Shown: positions 11,001 through 18,151 of the stretch, piece after piece
Layout of the letters: each line of letters begins with the position of its first letter
Numbering within the stretch: the stretch's first letter is position 1
From: Alphaproteobacteria bacterium
GTDB lineage: Bacteria > Myxococcota_A > UBA796 > GCA-2862545
Assembly (NCBI GenBank): GCA_020632875.1
Contig: JACKET010000019.1
Location: forward strand, 77,908-141,907
Direction: 5' to 3'
Length of the DNA stretch: 64,000 bases
Position numbers and translations under genes: made by a program
Notes under the pieces: generated by a model
The model's input: the letters and a program-made list of their open reading frames with translations, nothing else
The model's database searches: none
What the model was told of the DNA's origin: nothing

Positions 11001-11558
11001 ACGTTCGACGGCTCCGCCGCGCAGATCACCCGGGCCGGCACGGTCCACTGCCGCGCGTCCATCGAGCTGACCGATCCCGACGACGTCGACGAGACCGACG
11101 AGGTGGCCGAGCCGGAGCCGCTGCACGGCGAGCCCGCGGCCCACCTCTACCGCGACGACCTGCTGTTCCACGGCCCCGCCTGGCAGATGCTCGTCGAGCT
11201 CGGCGCCTTCGAGACCGACTCCGCGGCGGCCGACGTGTCCATCGACTCGATCGACCCGCTCGCGACGACGATCGACGGCGCCCACCAGCTCCTCGCGGCG
11301 TGGTCGGGCCGCCGAACCGGCTGGCTCGGCCTCCCCGTCGGCGCGAGCGCATGGCAGGCCTCCGGGGGCCCACTGTACGGCCCGATCCGCCTGCTCGTCG
11401 ACGCGCGGGTCGAAGACGGCGCGGTGCTCGGCGAGGTCGTGGCGCTCGACCCCACGGGCCGCATCGTCGTCCGCGGCTCCGGCGTGCGACTGGCGGCCGC
11501 GAGCCGTTGGAACGCCGGCGAAGCGCCCGCCGCGTTGCGGGGTCCCGCCGATGGCTGA
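5046..11558 (+). CDS. PUFA-synthase-like type I megasynthase: PfaD-like / KS / AT / ACP / KR / DH
   Basis: A 2170-residue iterative type I synthase. The N-terminal ~590 residues are two NPD-type flavin TIM-barrel segments, a degenerate one (GYEAGGRCGE near 86) and an intact one (REAGGHVGQLTS near 364), resembling the PfaD enoyl reductase. The KS begins near 600 (IAVVGLGCALPGG) and has its triad C807 (VDAACAASL), H941 (EAHGTGTD) and H976 (KSGIGHLKGG). The AT begins near 1141 (VFPGQGS), with nucleophile S1212 in GHSVGE. A single ACP carries S1517 in LGIDSIRKME. The KR begins near 1697 (ASGGTTGILG) with a Tyr in LYAAANAALE, and a DH hot-dog has H1934 in DHTVAGRPLVPAAL. No thioesterase is seen. 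It overlaps its upstream methyltransferase and downstream type III PKS genes, so the operon probably makes a lipid product. Confidence 0.88.
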   Translation: MLLFVDPIEGWDADEVAATDALIRGRDWSDDARDGLAHAVLPLDSPDVAGFVAACQRTGSTPWVEVGDITRLREAARHGAHLWLRGYEAGGRCGEVGALVLIRAAHRSRRPWVAQGLGLRAMGAAMAVGAAGIVLDAHLWLLPDSPLHPDHKAFLLGRSGRDTAAVDGERTLRGAVRPRWWADPESGLPCPTCIPELPDTGTLAEAVAALGDRAFEIAASGAGASVLAADPLHTGRPLVQGPMANVSEKPGLARAVLDAGGLPFCALGALKPDAAQRVLDGMAALEGPWGVGVIGFDVMPFRDAHLDAVAAAGTRPVILAGGSPALAVQVQQRGLEPWLHTPSARLAKMALKRGVAVVVFEGREAGGHVGQLTSVAAWEEGLAEVEDAKGPAMAVLAGGIGDAVSAAFAATMACGAFEKGHRIALQVGTALFFTHEIVESQQITRAYQQAAVAAERTVLVGDTVNLPLQCAPNRYTDRAVADEKAWLREGLPLGERRERVERHNLGRTRVAAKGIERDGHGGYQRVPVQRQLDEGAYTMGQGALVEDRLTTVAALFAELTDGAMSLLRRQRTPHESFGPPLPVAGEPHVPVRAAALRQADPDEPIAVVGLGCALPGGLGVDAFRETLLFGLDAVRAVPDERWRADRYFDPTDRERTRTGTRMAGLVEGFEFDPLAFGIPPRVAPSMDRAQQLALVAAREAVEGVRIADRRRAAVVLGNSMGGEHAKSLAVRVRFREVLAALDAEGAFAGLDAHALEALSDRVEARLSETLPPVDVESMSGLLSNVIAGRVASWLDLMGGNLTVDAACAASLAAVETAVEWLRNGRCDVVLTGGVDADLSPETYVGFSRTHALSRTGSSPFSSRADGFVMGEGAAVFVLKRKSDAERDGDRIWALIRGIGQSSDGRSTGITAPRAEGQQLAIQRAYAGCDFGPDAVEMIEAHGTGTDVGDATELTALARVFAGQTAWLGSVKSGIGHLKGGAGAAGLLKAVLAVAHRVVPPTLHATPLRDELARSPFRLPRTPVPFERDVPRASVSAFGFGGTNFHVLVEGAEPVPCERPHLAPSAWADAVPELRVYAADDAETLLARFDADHTCTPEEAVARGHRLVVLDRPPGLRAWVASGATGSFGGRAWRFAGPMAPPVLVFPGQGSPRVGALSKLHAMPASAAALRALGVTDVDTSADPAAQHELLVTTAIGWAAVLDLPVAGVVGHSVGELGALAAAGVLEPADALELARARGRGLKSCPRGAMVAVALDGPEAAALAGQTGLHVAALNGPGASVLAGSPGRVEVAAALARERGIRSTVLDVERAFHTPDVEPAARALAEVVSGVPLQEGAPWWSNVGEVDDVRDALVRAVTEPVGFRPAIERAAAEGHRLFVHCGPGSAMARHIEKTVPGSVVVSLDPAPDDDGDGLVRGACALLALGYVGLLRQLPARFVTLPFPTEPRAPVREAGEAFTAPERAERPAPTAPAAVESESDEPVSEVRRVVLDAIFEITGYPAQALVPGARLDADLGIDSIRKMEIIGLVQDRLGLEIDDAALSELGSLDVDALVAWLEHPPERRAREAVPTAEAHRWRLTWLPGALPDAEAPGPLPEVLADAPLRELLAPWVGGAPFPRAVALDPDLPAHHGVAAFVEVAAKETGRAIRVVFLRGEVSESHFRRALSTPSGRILLDGERVLVPGHCANPVAHGLPDAPVVLASGGTTGILGPCLDALPGARGIVFGRRPQQSAPPGFEYVVCDVTDARAVAALARRCRETYGRIDVVVHAAGALRDGLLETRTAEDLDVALAAKLDGAQALVAATLEDAPVWVPFSSVSAHLANPGQSLYAAANAALEALVHPTATRSVPMVWTAWSEVGMAADPALQRLLASRGILPLSPATGAAAFVDALGADGPQWLAPEPPPTATLPWPLTGWAGATFSIALDPSDPVLVDHTVAGRPLVPAALWVSALLHAAGILDPGAAWSLHDLEILAPCFVTRPESVLLTFDGSAAQITRAGTVHCRASIELTDPDDVDETDEVAEPEPLHGEPAAHLYRDDLLFHGPAWQMLVELGAFETDSAAADVSIDSIDPLATTIDGAHQLLAAWSGRRTGWLGLPVGASAWQASGGPLYGPIRLLVDARVEDGAVLGEVVALDPTGRIVVRGSGVRLAAASRWNAGEAPAALRGPADG

Positions 11559-12585
11559 GCCCCGCATCCAGTCCATCGGGCGCGCCGTCCCCGAGCGTCG
11601 CGTGGCCCAGCAGGACCTCCTCGTCCACAGCCCGTGGCGACGGAGCCCCCTGCTCGAGCGGCTGTTCCTCGACTCGCCCGTCCACACGCGCGGTTTCTTC
11701 GTGCCGCCCGAGTTCTACGCGACCCCGCGCACCCTCACCGAGACCAACGCGGCGTGGCGCGAGGGTGCGCTGCTCCTCGGCGGTCGAGCCGTTCGCGACT
11801 CCCTCTCCCGTGCGGGCCTCGGCCCCCGCGACGTCGACCTCTTCGCGGTCACGACGGTCACCGGCTACACGACGCCCGGCCTCGATCTGCTCCTCGCCCG
11901 CCAGGAGTCCATGCGGTCGGACTTCGCGCGCGCGCACTTCAACTGCGTCGGCTGCCACGCGGCCATCCCGCTGCTGAAGGTCGCCGCCGACCACGTCTCG
12001 CGACGCCCCGGCGACACGGCGCTCGCGCTGGCCGTCGAGGTCTGCAGCGCGTGCTTCAGCGAGCGCGATGCGCCCGAGAACCTCGTGGCCACGGCCCTGT
12101 TCGCGGATGGGGCCGCGTGCGCCACGATCGGTACCGGCGGCGACGGCCCCGTGCTACTCGACTTCGGGAGCCGCTACGACTTCGAGCACATCGACACCCT
12201 GGGGTTCGACCTCGACGCGCTGGGGTTCCGCATCGTGCTCGACCCGAGCATCCCCGACCTCGTCGCGTCGCACATCGAACCCACGGTCGACGATCTGCTC
12301 GCGCGGAACGGTGTGGAGCGCAGCGCGGTCCGCTCGTGGGCGCTGCATCCGGGCGGCTCGCGCATCCTCGAGGCGGTGGGCACGGCGCTCGGGCTCGACG
12401 ATCGCGCGATGGCTGCGTCGAGACGGGTGCTTCGGACGCACGGCAACATGAGCTCGCCGAGCGTCCTGTTCTCGCTCGCCGAGGACCTCCGCACGCACGG
12501 CGTCCCGTCCGACGGGTACGGGGTGATGGCGGCCTTCGGGCCCGGCCTGGGAATCGAGGTCGCGCTGTTGGGCTTCGGACGATAA
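11551..12585 (+). CDS. Type III polyketide synthase (chalcone/stilbene synthase superfamily)
   Basis: A homodimeric ketosynthase that extends an acyl starter with malonyl-CoA and cyclises it to a resorcinol, pyrone or related ring. The 344-residue protein has the catalytic triad: Cys135 (FNCVGCHAA), His266 (WALHPGGSRILEAV) and Asn299 (THGNMSSPSVLF), plus the C-terminal GPGLGIEVALL loop. The start overlaps the megasynthase stop by 8 nt, so translation is coupled. The natural model is that the upstream PfaD/KS/AT/ACP/KR/DH enzyme builds a long acyl chain and this enzyme extends and cyclises it, as in Azotobacter alkylresorcinol synthesis, where type I FAS subunits feed ArsB/ArsC. A FabH-like thiolase was considered, but the motif spacing and C-terminus favour type III PKS. 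Confidence 0.9.
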   Translation: MAEPRIQSIGRAVPERRVAQQDLLVHSPWRRSPLLERLFLDSPVHTRGFFVPPEFYATPRTLTETNAAWREGALLLGGRAVRDSLSRAGLGPRDVDLFAVTTVTGYTTPGLDLLLARQESMRSDFARAHFNCVGCHAAIPLLKVAADHVSRRPGDTALALAVEVCSACFSERDAPENLVATALFADGAACATIGTGGDGPVLLDFGSRYDFEHIDTLGFDLDALGFRIVLDPSIPDLVASHIEPTVDDLLARNGVERSAVRSWALHPGGSRILEAVGTALGLDDRAMAASRRVLRTHGNMSSPSVLFSLAEDLRTHGVPSDGYGVMAAFGPGLGIEVALLGFGR

Positions 12586-12611
12586 ACCGTGCCCTTCCAC
12601 GGAGACGCAGC

Positions 12612-14354
12612 TTGACTGACAAGACCGAAGACGCCGGCACGGAAGAAGACTACACGCCGACCGGCACCGACTACGTGAGCGACAGACGCTTCGCCGACTT
12701 CCCCATCTCCGCCGAGGTCCTGAAGGGCATCCTCGAGCTCGGGTACGAGAACGCGACCCCCGTCCAGTCCGCCACCATCGAGGCCGGCATCGCTGGCACC
12801 GACATGCTCGTCCGCGCGAAGACCGGCACCGGCAAGACCACGGCCTTCTGCCTGCCGATGATCGAGCGCATCCCCGATGGCGCCGACGGCCCGCGCGCCC
12901 TGGTGCTCGCGCCGACCCGCGAGCTCGCGCAGCAGATCGCCGAAGAGGCGGCCGGGCTCGCGAAGTACCGCGACATCCAGGTCGTCACCCTGGTCGGCGG
13001 CCTCGCGATGGGCCCGCAGGAGAAGGCGCTCGAGTCGGGCGCGCAGTTCGTCGTCGGCACGCCCGGCCGCGTGCTCGACCACATCCGCCGCAAGAACCTC
13101 GACACGAGCGGCATCCAGTCGATCTGCCTCGACGAGGCCGACGAGATGCTGTCGATGGGCTTCTACGAAGACGTGACCGCCATCGTCGACCAGACGCCGT
13201 CCAACCGTCAGGTGCTGCTGTTCTCCGCGACGATCAGCGACGACACGAAGCGCCTCGTCGATGCCTACCTGAAAGAGGGCGCCGAGAACATCCGGCTGTC
13301 CACCGACGCCGACAACGTCGAGCTCATCGAGCACATCATCTACGAGACCGACCCCGCCGTTCACAAGGTGCGGTCGCTGCTCTACCTGCTCGACACCGAA
13401 GACCCCACGTCGGCCATCATCTTCTGCAACACCCGCGAAGACACCGCCACGGTGGCGAGTTTCCTCGACCGGCAGGGCCTCGATGTCCAGCTCATCTCGG
13501 GCGAGCTGTCCCAGGCGCGCCGGTCGCAGGTCATGAAGAAGGTGAAGTCCGGCGAGGTCCGCTTCCTCGTCGCCACCGACGTGGCGGCCCGCGGCATCGA
13601 CATCTCCGACCTGTCGCACGTCATCAACTACAGCCTCCCGCAAGAGGCCGCGGTCTACCTCCACCGCTCCGGCCGCACGGGCCGCATCGGCAAGAAGGGC
13701 ACCTGCATCAACCTCGTGGGCGGGTCCGACCTCAGCACGCGCCGCCAGCTCGAGACCATCCACGGCCTCGAGTTCACGGTGAAGGCGCTGCCCGACCCCG
13801 AGACCGCCGCCCGCACCCGCGTCGAGCGCCAGGCCGAGCAGATCCGCGCCGCCATGGGCACGATGGTGTTCGAGGCGTACCTCCCCACGGTTCGCGCGCT
13901 GAAGGAGCGTCCCGATGGCGACGCCCTGCTCGCCGCCGCCCTGCGCGTGTTCTTCCAGTGGAACCGGCAGCGCAAGGCCGTCGAGGGCGAGGTCGACACG
14001 CTCGCCGACCTCCGCGAGAAGCGCAACGAGCGCGCCGACCGCAAGGCCGCGCGCAGCCGCGACGGGCGCGACAGCCGCGACAGCCGTGACGGGGGCCGCC
14101 GCGACCGCAAGAAGGGCCGGCGCCGCGACGACGACGCCCCGTCCGACTCCGGCGGCAAGCTCGACGATCTCGACGCGCTGCTCAGCGCCGACAGCGCGAG
14201 CGATTCCGGCGACGCGGGCGATGCCGACGGCAAGAAGAAGAAGCGCCGGCGCCGCAAGAAGAAGGGCGGTGGCGAAGGCGGCTCCGACGCCGTGGCTCCG
14301 ACGGCCGACACGGGCGGTGGCGACCTCGACGACCTCGACGCGCTCCTGTCCTGA
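12612..14354 (+). CDS. DEAD-box ATP-dependent RNA helicase
   Basis: Unwinds RNA duplexes in ribosome assembly or cold-shock mRNA turnover (CsdA/DeaD-like). Motifs appear in order: Q motif near ENATPVQ (47-53), Walker A AKTGTGKT (69-76), PTRELAQQ, TPGR, LDEADEML, SAT, ARGID and HRSGRTGRIGKKG. The core is followed by a roughly 200-residue tail rich in Arg/Lys/Asp that contains a basic RRRRKKKG stretch and ends in a duplicated acidic module, DDLDALLS. Such tails usually give non-specific RNA binding. I choose the TTG at 12612 because GGAG precedes it by about 8 nt and because it begins shortly before the helicase homology. Symbol left blank because the exact DeaD/CsdA/RhlE subgroup is unresolved. 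Confidence 0.92.
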   Translation: MTDKTEDAGTEEDYTPTGTDYVSDRRFADFPISAEVLKGILELGYENATPVQSATIEAGIAGTDMLVRAKTGTGKTTAFCLPMIERIPDGADGPRALVLAPTRELAQQIAEEAAGLAKYRDIQVVTLVGGLAMGPQEKALESGAQFVVGTPGRVLDHIRRKNLDTSGIQSICLDEADEMLSMGFYEDVTAIVDQTPSNRQVLLFSATISDDTKRLVDAYLKEGAENIRLSTDADNVELIEHIIYETDPAVHKVRSLLYLLDTEDPTSAIIFCNTREDTATVASFLDRQGLDVQLISGELSQARRSQVMKKVKSGEVRFLVATDVAARGIDISDLSHVINYSLPQEAAVYLHRSGRTGRIGKKGTCINLVGGSDLSTRRQLETIHGLEFTVKALPDPETAARTRVERQAEQIRAAMGTMVFEAYLPTVRALKERPDGDALLAAALRVFFQWNRQRKAVEGEVDTLADLREKRNERADRKAARSRDGRDSRDSRDGGRRDRKKGRRRDDDAPSDSGGKLDDLDALLSADSASDSGDAGDADGKKKKRRRRKKKGGGEGGSDAVAPTADTGGGDLDDLDALLS

Positions 14355-14363
14355 GGCGACCCG

Positions 14364-15329
14364 GTGACGACCCCGCGTGAGATGCTCGAAGCGCTCGTCC
14401 GGTCCGGACGGGTGCTCCTCACCGGGCCGTCGCAGCCCGACGGTGACAGCATCGGTGCGTGCCTGGCCCTGCAGCGCGTGCTCCGCGCGCGCGGCGTCAC
14501 GTGCGAGGTCGCAGGCGAGCCCTCCTACCGGTACACGTGGATGCCCGGCGTCGACGGCATGGTGCCCGATGCGCGCATCGAGGCGGACTGGCCCGCCGTC
14601 GTCGTGCTCGACGGCGACCGGCACCGGCTGAGCCCGCGCACCGAAGCCGCGTTCACGGCGGCGCCGCTCCGCGGCATCATCGATCACCACGCATCGACGA
14701 CGAACGACGGCTACACGCACTTCTGGCTCGCTCCCGAAGCGGGCTCGGCGTGCGAGATGCTCTACGCCCAGCTCGGTGCGTGGGACGTCCCGCTCGACCG
14801 CGCGCTGGCCGAGGTCCTCTACACGGGCCTGATCTTCGACACGGGCTGCTTCCGGTACAGCAACACGACGCCCGAGAGCCACGCGATGGCCGCGAGGCTC
14901 CTCGAAGCGGGGATCGACCACGCGGCCATCTGCCTGCAGGTCCTGATGGACAAGCGCCAGTCCGGCCTGCGCCTCGCGAGCGAGGTGTTCGCCGAAGCGC
15001 GGTTCGAGCTCGACGGGCAGCTGGCCGTCAGCACGGTCACGCTCGGCCAGCGCACGCGGCTCGACGTGGCCGATGGCGATCTCGAAGGGCTCGTCGAGAG
15101 CCTGTCGCACGTGCACGGCGTGGAGGTCGGCGTGCTGCTGATCGAGCGCGCCGACGGCTGGTGCAAGCTGTCGCTGCGCAGCCGGGGCAAGGTGAACGTC
15201 GCGAGCGTCGCGAAGTCCCTGTCGCCGTCGGGCGGCGGGCACGCGAAGGCCGCGGGGGTGTCGCTCCGCGAGCCCCTGGCCGACATCCGGGCGCGCGTCA
15301 TCTCGATCGTGGGCGACGCGCTCAGCTGA
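14364..15329 (+). CDS. nrnA: DHH/DHHA1 phosphoesterase, NrnA-like (nanoRNase / pAp phosphatase)
   Basis: Members degrade 2-5 nt RNAs and dephosphorylate 3'-phosphoadenosine 5'-phosphate. The 321-residue protein carries the DHH domain motifs PDGDSIGA near the N-terminus, VVVLDGDRH, and the namesake DHH in GIIDHHAST. The C-terminal DHHA1 domain ends with the nucleotide-binding SGGGHAKAAG. Length and domain order match NrnA. GTG start at 14364, 9 nt after the helicase stop, so the helicase and nanoRNase genes are probably co-transcribed, which makes sense for RNA turnover. Downstream lies repeat element 2. Alternative members of the family hydrolyse c-di-AMP or pGpG, so the exact substrate is inferred. 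Confidence 0.87.
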   Translation: MTTPREMLEALVRSGRVLLTGPSQPDGDSIGACLALQRVLRARGVTCEVAGEPSYRYTWMPGVDGMVPDARIEADWPAVVVLDGDRHRLSPRTEAAFTAAPLRGIIDHHASTTNDGYTHFWLAPEAGSACEMLYAQLGAWDVPLDRALAEVLYTGLIFDTGCFRYSNTTPESHAMAARLLEAGIDHAAICLQVLMDKRQSGLRLASEVFAEARFELDGQLAVSTVTLGQRTRLDVADGDLEGLVESLSHVHGVEVGVLLIERADGWCKLSLRSRGKVNVASVAKSLSPSGGGHAKAAGVSLREPLADIRARVISIVGDALS

Positions 15330-15490
15330 CCGTCAGTCCTGCGTTCCCGTCCGGCTACCCGACATTCTCGCGCCCGTCCCGGACCGACGCGCCGGAGTCG
15401 GCACGGGCGCGAGCGCCCGCACCGCGCAGAAGACGCTGAAGACGCAGAAGCACGCAGAAGAAGAAGGTGCGTGGGAACCGCATCCGCTGA

Positions 15491-15937
15491 CCGGAAGGGG
15501 TCGACCTGCGAGCGTCCCGTGGCCTCACGCAGATGACGCAGAAGGACGCGGATGACGCAGAAACGAGACCGTCGCGGGTGTGGAGCGTCCTCGTGTCCCC
15601 CAGCGACGTCGAGGAGGATTGAGAATTTCGACGAGGACGGGGAGGACGTCGACGGGTCCACTGACCCGAGCAGCCCGAAACACCGGCCTGCTCTGGTGAG
15701 TCCCGAATCCGGTCCGCCTGGAGGCCTCTCCGTCGACCCGAAGACCGAGACGCCCCTCGAGAGTCCTGACGTCGCGGCTGGACCTCGGCGTCCTTGGCGG
15801 TCTTCGCCGTGATATTCCGCCGACGGTGGCCGGGGAAACGAGGACGCTGTACCCGCGGCGGCCTCGTTTCTGCGTCATCTGCGTCCTTCTGCGTCATCTG
15901 CGTGAGGCCCTGAGACGCTCGAAGCCCGGCCGCTTCC
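15491..15937. mobile_element. Non-coding repeat element 2 with 47-bp inverted termini
   Basis: The 671 bp between the DHH phosphoesterase and the LOG-family gene hold no gene. Inverted 47-bp termini lie at 15521-15567 and 15863-15909 and match at 46 of 47 positions. Inverted similarity extends inward (GAGGACGCT with ACCCGCG) and outward (CGGAAG at left, CTTCCGACACAG at right), so the full inverted terminus may be near 100 bp. The core contains CCTGCTCTGGTGAGTCCCG and a CTTGGCGGTCTT motif shared with elements 1 and 3. Just left of it (about 15422-15465) are further short GACGCAGAAG-type direct repeats. Function unknown; best viewed as a non-autonomous dispersed element. Confidence 0.75.
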
Positions 15938-16000
15938 GACACAGAGACGCGTTCGACCACGAATCAGCGCCTTCTCGACTGCGTGATCGGCGGAGTCGGA

Positions 16001-16798
16001 CTAGTCGAGCTCGGCCGTCAGGTACTCGAACGCATCGTCGACGGAGTCGGACGTGTGCATCAGGTTCACGTCGTCGGGCGAGATGGTGCCGAACTCGGCC
16101 ATCGCGTCGGTGTTGATGACGCGCCCCCAGTAGTCGCTGCCGAACAGCACGATTGGGAGCTTCTTCTTGATCTTCCCGGTCTGGACCAGGGTGAGGGTCT
16201 CGAACAGCTCGTCCATCGTGCCGAAGCCGCCCGGGAAGATCACCAGGGCCTTCGCCATGTAGAGGAACCAGTACTTCCGCGTGAAGAAGTAGTGGAACTC
16301 GAACGACAGGTCGCGCGTGACGTAGTCGTTGTTGCCGGCCTCGAAGGGCAGGCTGATGCCGAGGCCGACGCTGCGGCCGCCGTCGATCTCGCTGGCGCCG
16401 CGGTTCGCGGCCTCCATGATGCCGGGCCCCGCACCGGACGAGATGACGTAGTGCTTGCCCGTACGGTTCGTCGACCACTCGGTGAGGCGGGCGGACAGCT
16501 CGCGGGCCGACTCGTAGTAGACGCTCATCCGGTCGGCGATCTGCGCGCGGCGGAGGAGCTTGTCGGCGTCTTCGTCGCCGCGGGCGACGGCCTCTTCGGC
16601 GTCGAGCACCATGCGGCGGGCCTCGTCGGACGAGCGCGTGCGCGCGGACCCGAAGAAGACGATGGTGTTGTGGACCCCGTGGCGGAGGAGCCGCTGGCGG
16701 GTCTCCTCGAACTCGCAGAGGATGCGGATGGGGCGGGCGGCCGGGGAGTTCAGGAACTCGAGGTTCTTGTAGGCCTTGGTGGGTTGATGGCTCATCAT
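16001..16798 (-). CDS. LOG-family (TIGR00730-type) Rossmann-fold protein, putative nucleotide phosphoribohydrolase
   Basis: LOG proteins cleave the N-glycosidic bond of (cytokinin) nucleoside 5'-monophosphates and were long mis-annotated as lysine decarboxylases. The 265-residue protein has the signature PGGFGTMDELFE and the upstream SGAGPGIMEAANRGA motif, plus an N-terminal FFGSART. Length is toward the longer bacterial subgroup. Start: two consecutive ATGs (16798 and 16795) follow AGAGAG in the mRNA sense. The frame continues 34 codons upstream, but that segment is Arg-rich and unrelated to the family. The gene is divergent from a lipoprotein gene with a 146-bp intergenic region, the probable promoter area for both. 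Confidence 0.88.
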   Translation of the reverse strand: MMSHQPTKAYKNLEFLNSPAARPIRILCEFEETRQRLLRHGVHNTIVFFGSARTRSSDEARRMVLDAEEAVARGDEDADKLLRRAQIADRMSVYYESARELSARLTEWSTNRTGKHYVISSGAGPGIMEAANRGASEIDGGRSVGLGISLPFEAGNNDYVTRDLSFEFHYFFTRKYWFLYMAKALVIFPGGFGTMDELFETLTLVQTGKIKKKLPIVLFGSDYWGRVINTDAMAEFGTISPDDVNLMHTSDSVDDAFEYLTAELD

Positions 16799-16944
16799 TG
16801 CTCTCTTTCTGGAACCCAGGCCCTCTAACACCGCTCGGCGCGGTTCCCGGGCGCGCGGGACGCGACTTTTTTCGAAGAGATGCCGCGCTCGCGCGTCCAA
16901 TCCGCCATCGCTCCCCGGGACCGGGCCGGGGCTCTGGAGGATTC

Positions 16945-17373
16945 ATGCGCACGCTCCTGCCTTTTGCCCTCGCCGCCGCGCTGACGGGCTGTGTGATCTA
17001 CGACGAGGAGCTCGTGTGGGACGACGGCACGCCCGTCGGCGATGACCCGGCGGATCGCGACCCCGCCGACCGCCCGTCTCCGCCGAGCGACGACCCGGCG
17101 ACGGGCTTCAGCGTGACGCCGGACCGCGGTCAGCCCGGCGAGACGCTCATCCTGTTCGTGGACTCGGAAGCGGGCGAACTCGGCGACGTGGTGGGCGCGG
17201 AGATGTTCGGCCCGAGCGACCTGATCGTGACCGCCGTGGCCTCGGGTGGTGCGTCGACGTTCGTGGTCACCGTCGCGATTCCCGACGACGCGGCGTCCGG
17301 CCCGAACGACCTGCTGCTCGAGCGCGCGGACGGCACGGTCGAGTTCCTGGACGACGTGTTCCGCGTCCAGTGA
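16945..17373 (+). CDS. Small predicted lipoprotein
   Basis: A 142-residue secreted lipoprotein of unknown function. The N-terminus MRTLLPFALAAALTGC is a short lipoprotein signal with lipobox LTGC, giving a lipidated Cys16 after processing. It is followed by an acidic, Pro-rich linker (DDPADRDPADRP) and a roughly 90-residue beta-rich domain starting FSVTPDRGQPGETL, reminiscent of an immunoglobulin-like IPT/TIG fold (SGPNDLLLERADGTV). The start is set by GGAGG 6 nt upstream. It stands alone between the divergent LOG gene and the convergent GNAT gene. Domain assignment is by eye and weak; the lipoprotein call is firm. Confidence 0.8.
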   Translation: MRTLLPFALAAALTGCVIYDEELVWDDGTPVGDDPADRDPADRPSPPSDDPATGFSVTPDRGQPGETLILFVDSEAGELGDVVGAEMFGPSDLIVTAVASGGASTFVVTVAIPDDAASGPNDLLLERADGTVEFLDDVFRVQ

Positions 17374-17379
17374 GGCAGT

Positions 17380-17455
17380 TGGGCCGACGCCGGGGAGGCG
17401 GGGTGGGCGCGGTTCAGCTCCTGAGCTGGGCCAACGCCGGGGAGGCGGGGTGGGC
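17380..17455. repeat. Duplicated 29-bp sequence between convergent genes
   Basis: Two direct copies of a 29-bp G-rich sequence lie at 17380-17408 and 17427-17455 with one mismatch. They are separated by a small palindrome CAGCTCCTGAGCTG (17415-17428) that overlaps the second copy by 2 nt. The pair fills most of the gap between the convergent lipoprotein and GNAT genes, so a transcription-termination role is possible; no U-tract is present. Confidence 0.6.
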
Positions 17456-17460
17456 CTGGA

Positions 17461-17982
17461 TCAGCTCAGCTCGATGACGGGCTGCGATTCCTGGAACGTG
17501 ACGCGCAGGAGGTTGAGCTCGGACCGGTCGAAGCTCACGCCGACCCCCCGCTCGACCACGACGAAGCCCACGTCTTCGTAGACCTTGATGGCCCGGCGAT
17601 TGTCGGTGCTGACGTAGAGGCAGGCCGAGCGCAGACCGCGCTGGCGGAGCTTCTGGAGCACGCCGCGGATGAAGTGCTGGCCGAGGCCCTGGCCACGCCA
17701 GCCCGGCTTGATGCCCATCGACAGGATCATCGCCTCGTTCGGGCGATCCCAGCAGCGCATCGTGACGCACGTGCCGATGACCTGATCCCCGAAGGAAAGC
17801 AGGTAGACGTGCCCGTTGCGCAGCATGGCGGCCGCCGCGTACTCCGAGAACGTCGACTCGGAGAACGTCTGGAGGTCGATCTCCATGAGAGTGTCGATGA
17901 GCTCGGGGGTGACCGCATGCGCTTCTTCGATGCGGAAGCCGGTACGCGGACCTGGCTGCCCACTCGTCCCAAAGCTCTCCAT
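17461..17982 (-). CDS. GNAT-family N-acetyltransferase
   Basis: Transfers an acetyl group from acetyl-CoA to an amine; the substrate is unknown. The 173-residue protein has the GNAT core: strand beta4 ILSMGIKPGWRGQGLG with the acetyl-CoA pyrophosphate loop GWRGQGLG at 94-101, and the C-terminal YEDVGFVVVERG typical of RimI-like enzymes. The layout (ILSMGIKPGWRGQGLG, LYVSTDNRRAIKVYEDVGF) resembles ribosomal-protein alanine acetyltransferases, but the N-terminal half is unlike RimI. I start at MESFGTSG (17982), preceded by a GGGGG tract. The frame runs about 40 codons further upstream with no support. It is divergent from pepP (about 170 bp between starts). Confidence 0.85.
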   Translation of the reverse strand: MESFGTSGQPGPRTGFRIEEAHAVTPELIDTLMEIDLQTFSESTFSEYAAAAMLRNGHVYLLSFGDQVIGTCVTMRCWDRPNEAMILSMGIKPGWRGQGLGQHFIRGVLQKLRQRGLRSACLYVSTDNRRAIKVYEDVGFVVVERGVGVSFDRSELNLLRVTFQESQPVIELS

Positions 17983-18151
17983 GAACCCCCCTGCCGGCAG
18001 AAGCGCAGTGGTTTCGCACCCGCAATCACGGTAGGACGCTTGGGATATCGGATCAAGAGGTCGTCTGCAACCGACGGTTGCACACGGCCTGCCGACCCCC
18101 CGCACATCGCGGCCGAAGCGCGCTCGGCGCGCTCCGCGATCGGAGATCGAA

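Noticed and set aside
11551..12585. FabH or HMG-CoA synthase-like identity for the type III PKS gene
   Set aside because: The Cys-His-Asn triad context (VGCHAA, LHPGGSRILEAV, THGNMSSPSV) and GPGLGIE C-terminal loop are those of the chalcone synthase superfamily.
16001..16798. Lysine decarboxylase annotation of the LOG-family gene
   Set aside because: PGGFGTMDELFE proteins are phosphoribohydrolase-type; no PLP-decarboxylase motif is present.
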